Below, in pieces: positions 61,382 to 64,000 of a stretch of 64,000 bases of DNA. The notes under the pieces were generated by a model. The model did no database searches. It was not told the origin of the DNA and saw only the letters and a program-made list of their open reading frames with translations. This DNA comes from Sulfurimonas sp. (GTDB lineage: Bacteria > Campylobacterota > Campylobacteria > Campylobacterales > Sulfurimonadaceae), in the NCBI RefSeq assembly GCF_029027585.1, contig NZ_CP093397.1:248001-312000 (forward strand), given 5' to 3'. Position 1 is the stretch's first letter; the number at the start of each line of letters is the position of its first letter. Position numbers and translations under genes: made by a program.

Positions 61382-62005
61382 CTATACTTTTAAGGCTCTG
61401 TAAATATTTAAAGATATATCATCTACATACTCATTTAGTTCTCTAGGTAAAATATCTTCACCTTTTAAAAACACCATTCCACCGAGATAACCCATAAAAA
61501 GACCAAAGGCACTGAAAAAATCTTGATCTCTCAAATCTCCACATTTAACGCCCTCTTCAAAGTAAATCATTATCTCTGTAACAAACTCATTTACACAAAG
61601 CATACCTTCACATCCATCTTTAAAAACTTCACGATTTGAAAGATAAATTCTTAAAAAATAATCAATCATTTCAGGTCTAAGAGAAGCTGTTTTAAAGTAA
61701 ACTTCTATGATTTTTCTTGTCTTTTGCTCTGTTGAAATATCAAGTTCATTTACTTCTCTAATTTTTCCACCAAGATAAACAGATATATATCTAATAATTT
61801 CTTTTGCTAAAACATCTTTTGATTTAAAATAGTTGTACATATTTCCAACACTCATCTTCAATGAAGATGCAATATCAGGAATAGTTGTATTGTAAAAACC
61901 TTTTAAGGCAAAAAGTTCCAATGCACTTTGCATAATCTGCTCTCTTCTTTGCTCTTTTTTAGTTGACAAATACTTTCTCCTAGTAGTAGTTTTTTTGATA
62001 ACCAC
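61382..62005 (-). CDS. TetR-family transcriptional regulator of the hydrogenase operon
   Basis: 207 aa. The N-terminal HTH (about residues 18-65) reads LELFALKGFYNTTIPDIASS then MSVGNMYNYFKSKDVLAKE. The ligand-binding part has no recognisable ligand. Start is GTG 62005. First gene of a unit with the two hydrogenase subunits, so it most likely controls them and itself. A palindrome AGTATACT at 62013-62020 overlaps a TATACT box just upstream and is a candidate operator/promoter. Confidence 0.8.
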   Translation of the reverse strand: MVIKKTTTRRKYLSTKKEQRREQIMQSALELFALKGFYNTTIPDIASSLKMSVGNMYNYFKSKDVLAKEIIRYISVYLGGKIREVNELDISTEQKTRKIIEVYFKTASLRPEMIDYFLRIYLSNREVFKDGCEGMLCVNEFVTEIMIYFEEGVKCGDLRDQDFFSAFGLFMGYLGGMVFLKGEDILPRELNEYVDDISLNIYRALKV

Positions 62006-62043
62006 TATTGAAAGTATACTATAAACTTGCTAAGTGTTATTAC

Positions 62044-63039
62044 TTAAAATTGGTAGGAGTACATAAATCCACCAAATGTATCAGGGCTACCTTGTTTGTA
62101 TGTATATGCTGATTGAGATTGGTAAAAATATGTAATTTTATGAACATTGTATAATAAATCTATACCGATATATAAAGAGGCATTAAAAACTCTTTTACTA
62201 GTTTCATATCCTTCATCTTTTGCTTTATCTAAAATATATGAATATGCTAATAGTTCTCCATTTAGTCCTGCACTTAATGCCCATCCAAAACCACGATTCT
62301 GCTTTGCAAGTTGAAGAAGAGATGCTTCTTCTCTTAAGTATGGATAATGTACATTAAAATTTTCTACATAGTTCTCGCCTACACGAAACATAGTTCCAAC
62401 AAAAACATCTGCTATAAAATTACCAATATTAAGACCATAGTGGTTAAACCAGTCCATACTTAAGCCTTCATTTTTATGTGATTTCCAACTTATATCACCA
62501 TGTCTAAATAAAGCATTTACTGTATATTGTGTCCCTAGTTGTGTATCCCAACCCTTTAATTTTTCATTTCCAATAAGAGTATGGAATCCATTTTGGACTT
62601 GCTCTCCAAGAGCTTCTTCTCCGACAACACCAACCTCAATTCTAAACTCGTTAAAACTATTTGTATTCCACTCAAAGAGATAAGCAGAGAGTGCTAAATA
62701 TCCAGCATAAGGAATATCATCATATTGAGGGATCGAGATTGTTGTATCCATAGGTGTTATTATTATCTGAGAAATACTTATACCAAGATTATAATGAGAA
62801 TTTATCTCACTAATTTTAAGAGGATTTTTATCAGCGATACTTAGTATTAAAGATAAATAATTTTCTTCAGTACAATTATCATCTCGATTAAATGTATCAT
62901 CAAGCCAGCTTATCGCCACCCCATTTGTAAAGTGTTGATCAGTTCCTGCAAAAAAATCATTGTTAAATTGAAATGAAAACTGATCAGCATTTAGTGTAGA
63001 TACAAGCACTAAGAGCAATAATTTTTTTATATATTTCAT
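62044..63039 (-). CDS. lpxR: LpxR-type lipid A 3'-O-deacylase
   Basis: 331 aa, outer-membrane beta-barrel of the DUF2219/LpxR family that removes the 3' acyloxyacyl chain of lipid A. Signal peptide KKLLLLVLVSTLNA is followed by the conserved QFNNDFFAGTDQHFTNG with active-site N-D and T-D. GFHTLIGNEKLKGWDTQLG is the second conserved region. The C-terminus ends in aromatic Phe (MYSYQF), as expected for barrel insertion. 13 bp after the RND permease gene. Confidence 0.8.
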   Translation of the reverse strand: MKYIKKLLLLVLVSTLNADQFSFQFNNDFFAGTDQHFTNGVAISWLDDTFNRDDNCTEENYLSLILSIADKNPLKISEINSHYNLGISISQIIITPMDTTISIPQYDDIPYAGYLALSAYLFEWNTNSFNEFRIEVGVVGEEALGEQVQNGFHTLIGNEKLKGWDTQLGTQYTVNALFRHGDISWKSHKNEGLSMDWFNHYGLNIGNFIADVFVGTMFRVGENYVENFNVHYPYLREEASLLQLAKQNRGFGWALSAGLNGELLAYSYILDKAKDEGYETSKRVFNASLYIGIDLLYNVHKITYFYQSQSAYTYKQGSPDTFGGFMYSYQF

Positions 63040-63052
63040 AAGATTATTCTTA

Positions 63053-64000
63053 TTATTTAATTTTTTTTACTTCATAAAACTTTTTCAAAAATCTATCTAC
63101 GGGATTTATAAGTTTATACATTACAGGGACAACAAGCAAAGTTAAAACCATAGAACTGATTAATCCTCCAATGATAGAAATAGACATTGGTGCTTTAGTT
63201 TCACTTCCAAGACCATCTCCAATAGCTAGTGGAAGCATTGCAAATACCATAGCTACAGTTGTCATTAGTATCGGTCTTAATCTCTTCTCACCAGCTTCTA
63301 TGAGTGCCTCATCCGCATTTTTTCCTCTAGCCATAGCGCCATTTGCAAAATCCACAAGAAGTACTGCATTTTTCCCAACCATTCCCATAAGCAACATAAA
63401 CCCAATCATAACAAAAAGACTAAATTGTAAGCCTGAAATATAAAGAGCCAACAAAACACCTATAATACTAAGAGGAAGTGCCATCATAATTATAATAGGC
63501 TGAATAAGGGACTCATATAAAATAGCTAAAATAATATACATTAAAATCACAGAAAGACCGATAGCGACACCAAAAGCTTTACCTGTTTTTTCCATCTCTT
63601 CTGCAAAGCCTGTAAATCTATAAGTAACACCTTCTGGTAATAATTCATCAATTTTAGCTCTAGTATATGAAACTGCTCCACCTAAATCAAGACCAAAGAG
63701 GTCAGAGAATACTGTAATTTGTCTTTGTCTATCAAAGTGATTTATAGATGCCATAGCCTCACTTGAAGTTAAGGTAACAAGCCCGTCTAAATATATCATT
63801 TCTCCATTTACTCCACGAAGCTGAATCTTTTTAATATCCTCAATTCCAACTCTATTTTCATCATTAAACCTCAGCGTAATGTTATACTGTTTTCCATATT
63901 CTTCAAAGTAAGAAATCTCTATATCACTTGAAAATGCTGTCGATATTGCTTGAGCAATCTTAGATGCAGAGATACCATATCTATTTGCATTGTGTCTAAG
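63053..64000 (-). CDS. RND efflux permease (HAE1/AcrB type), C-terminal part, cut by window end
   Basis: Open from the window edge (about 315 codons) to the stop; the ATG at 63799 is internal. It covers part of the periplasmic loop (SSDIEISYFEEYGKQYNITL) and the last six helices with PLSIIGVLLALYISGLQFS, MGMVGKNAVLLVDFANG and AGEKRLRPILMTTVAMVFA. HAE1 multidrug type is likely. It is a separate family member from the permease at 31-34 kb. Confidence 0.85.
   Translation of the reverse strand, partial: LRHNANRYGISASKIAQAISTAFSSDIEISYFEEYGKQYNITLRFNDENRVGIEDIKKIQLRGVNGEMIYLDGLVTLTSSEAMASINHFDRQRQITVFSDLFGLDLGGAVSYTRAKIDELLPEGVTYRFTGFAEEMEKTGKAFGVAIGLSVILMYIILAILYESLIQPIIIMMALPLSIIGVLLALYISGLQFSLFVMIGFMLLMGMVGKNAVLLVDFANGAMARGKNADEALIEAGEKRLRPILMTTVAMVFAMLPLAIGDGLGSETKAPMSISIIGGLISSMVLTLLVVPVMYKLINPVDRFLKKFYEVKKIK

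Overview
The window is AT-rich bacterial DNA. Its gene content and gene order point to a free-living Campylobacterota (Sulfurimonas/Sulfurovum-like) bacterium: a trmB-ftsE-ftsX-envC string, a long-form TrmB, rsmH followed by an FtsL-like gene, a cytosolic [NiFe] hydrogenase, DUF59 and heme-copper-like genes, and extended -10 promoters (TGnTATAAT). No species call is possible from the sequence alone.

Region 1 (1-3.7 kb): a broken IS3-family element, a toxin-antitoxin locus with two MNT nucleotidyltransferases and one HEPN (HepT) RNase, then acpS, thiS (convergent) and a response-regulator gene broken by two one-base insertions. Region 2 (3.7-30.4 kb, all minus strand): a type I secretion island. 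In transcription order it holds the remnant 3' end of one RTX gene, a giant RTX gene (3,583 codons once the IS is removed) split by an IS1182-family element, a 50-aa ORF, a small membrane protein, an RTX lipase, then TolC-, ABC- (HlyB-like), HlyD- and M23-peptidase-like genes. Everything from the membrane protein to the M23 gene carries many single-base indels, mostly in homopolymers, whereas the giant RTX gene is clean apart from the IS. The two RTX genes share an almost identical 2.9 kb 3' half. Region 3 (30.4-31.1 kb): a 312-bp element with terminal inverted repeats carrying a transposase tail, a second transposase-tail remnant, and a CAT-anticodon tRNA.

Region 4 (31.1-51.9 kb) is mostly intact core genome: an RND efflux permease, ftsL-like, rsmH, a membrane-anchored receiver protein, DUF59 / 12-TM heme-copper-like / small CGPPDP protein, proA and proC (divergent), a chemoreceptor with its putative sensor at the C-terminus, thrC, a degenerate EnvC with FtsX and FtsE, trmB, an FN3 lipoprotein, an rluD-type pseudouridine synthase and rodA. 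Region 5 (51.9-52.7 kb): a six-gene tRNA array (Lys, Asp, Val, Glu, Val, Asp in transcription order) with a consensus promoter and a duplicated hairpin spacer. Region 6 (52.7-64 kb): a CinA-type protein, ileS (one-base insertion at its KMSKS motif), a 35-aa membrane ORF, gatA, an unknown membrane protein, a tetR-hydrogenase small-large subunit operon, an LpxR-type lipid A deacylase, and the 3' part of a second RND permease.

In region 2 the secretion genes would have exported the RTX proteins through an ABC/HlyD/TolC channel. Whether the breaks are real gene decay or local sequence error is the main open question, because ileS (essential) and the hydrogenase small subunit show the same kind of homopolymer break.
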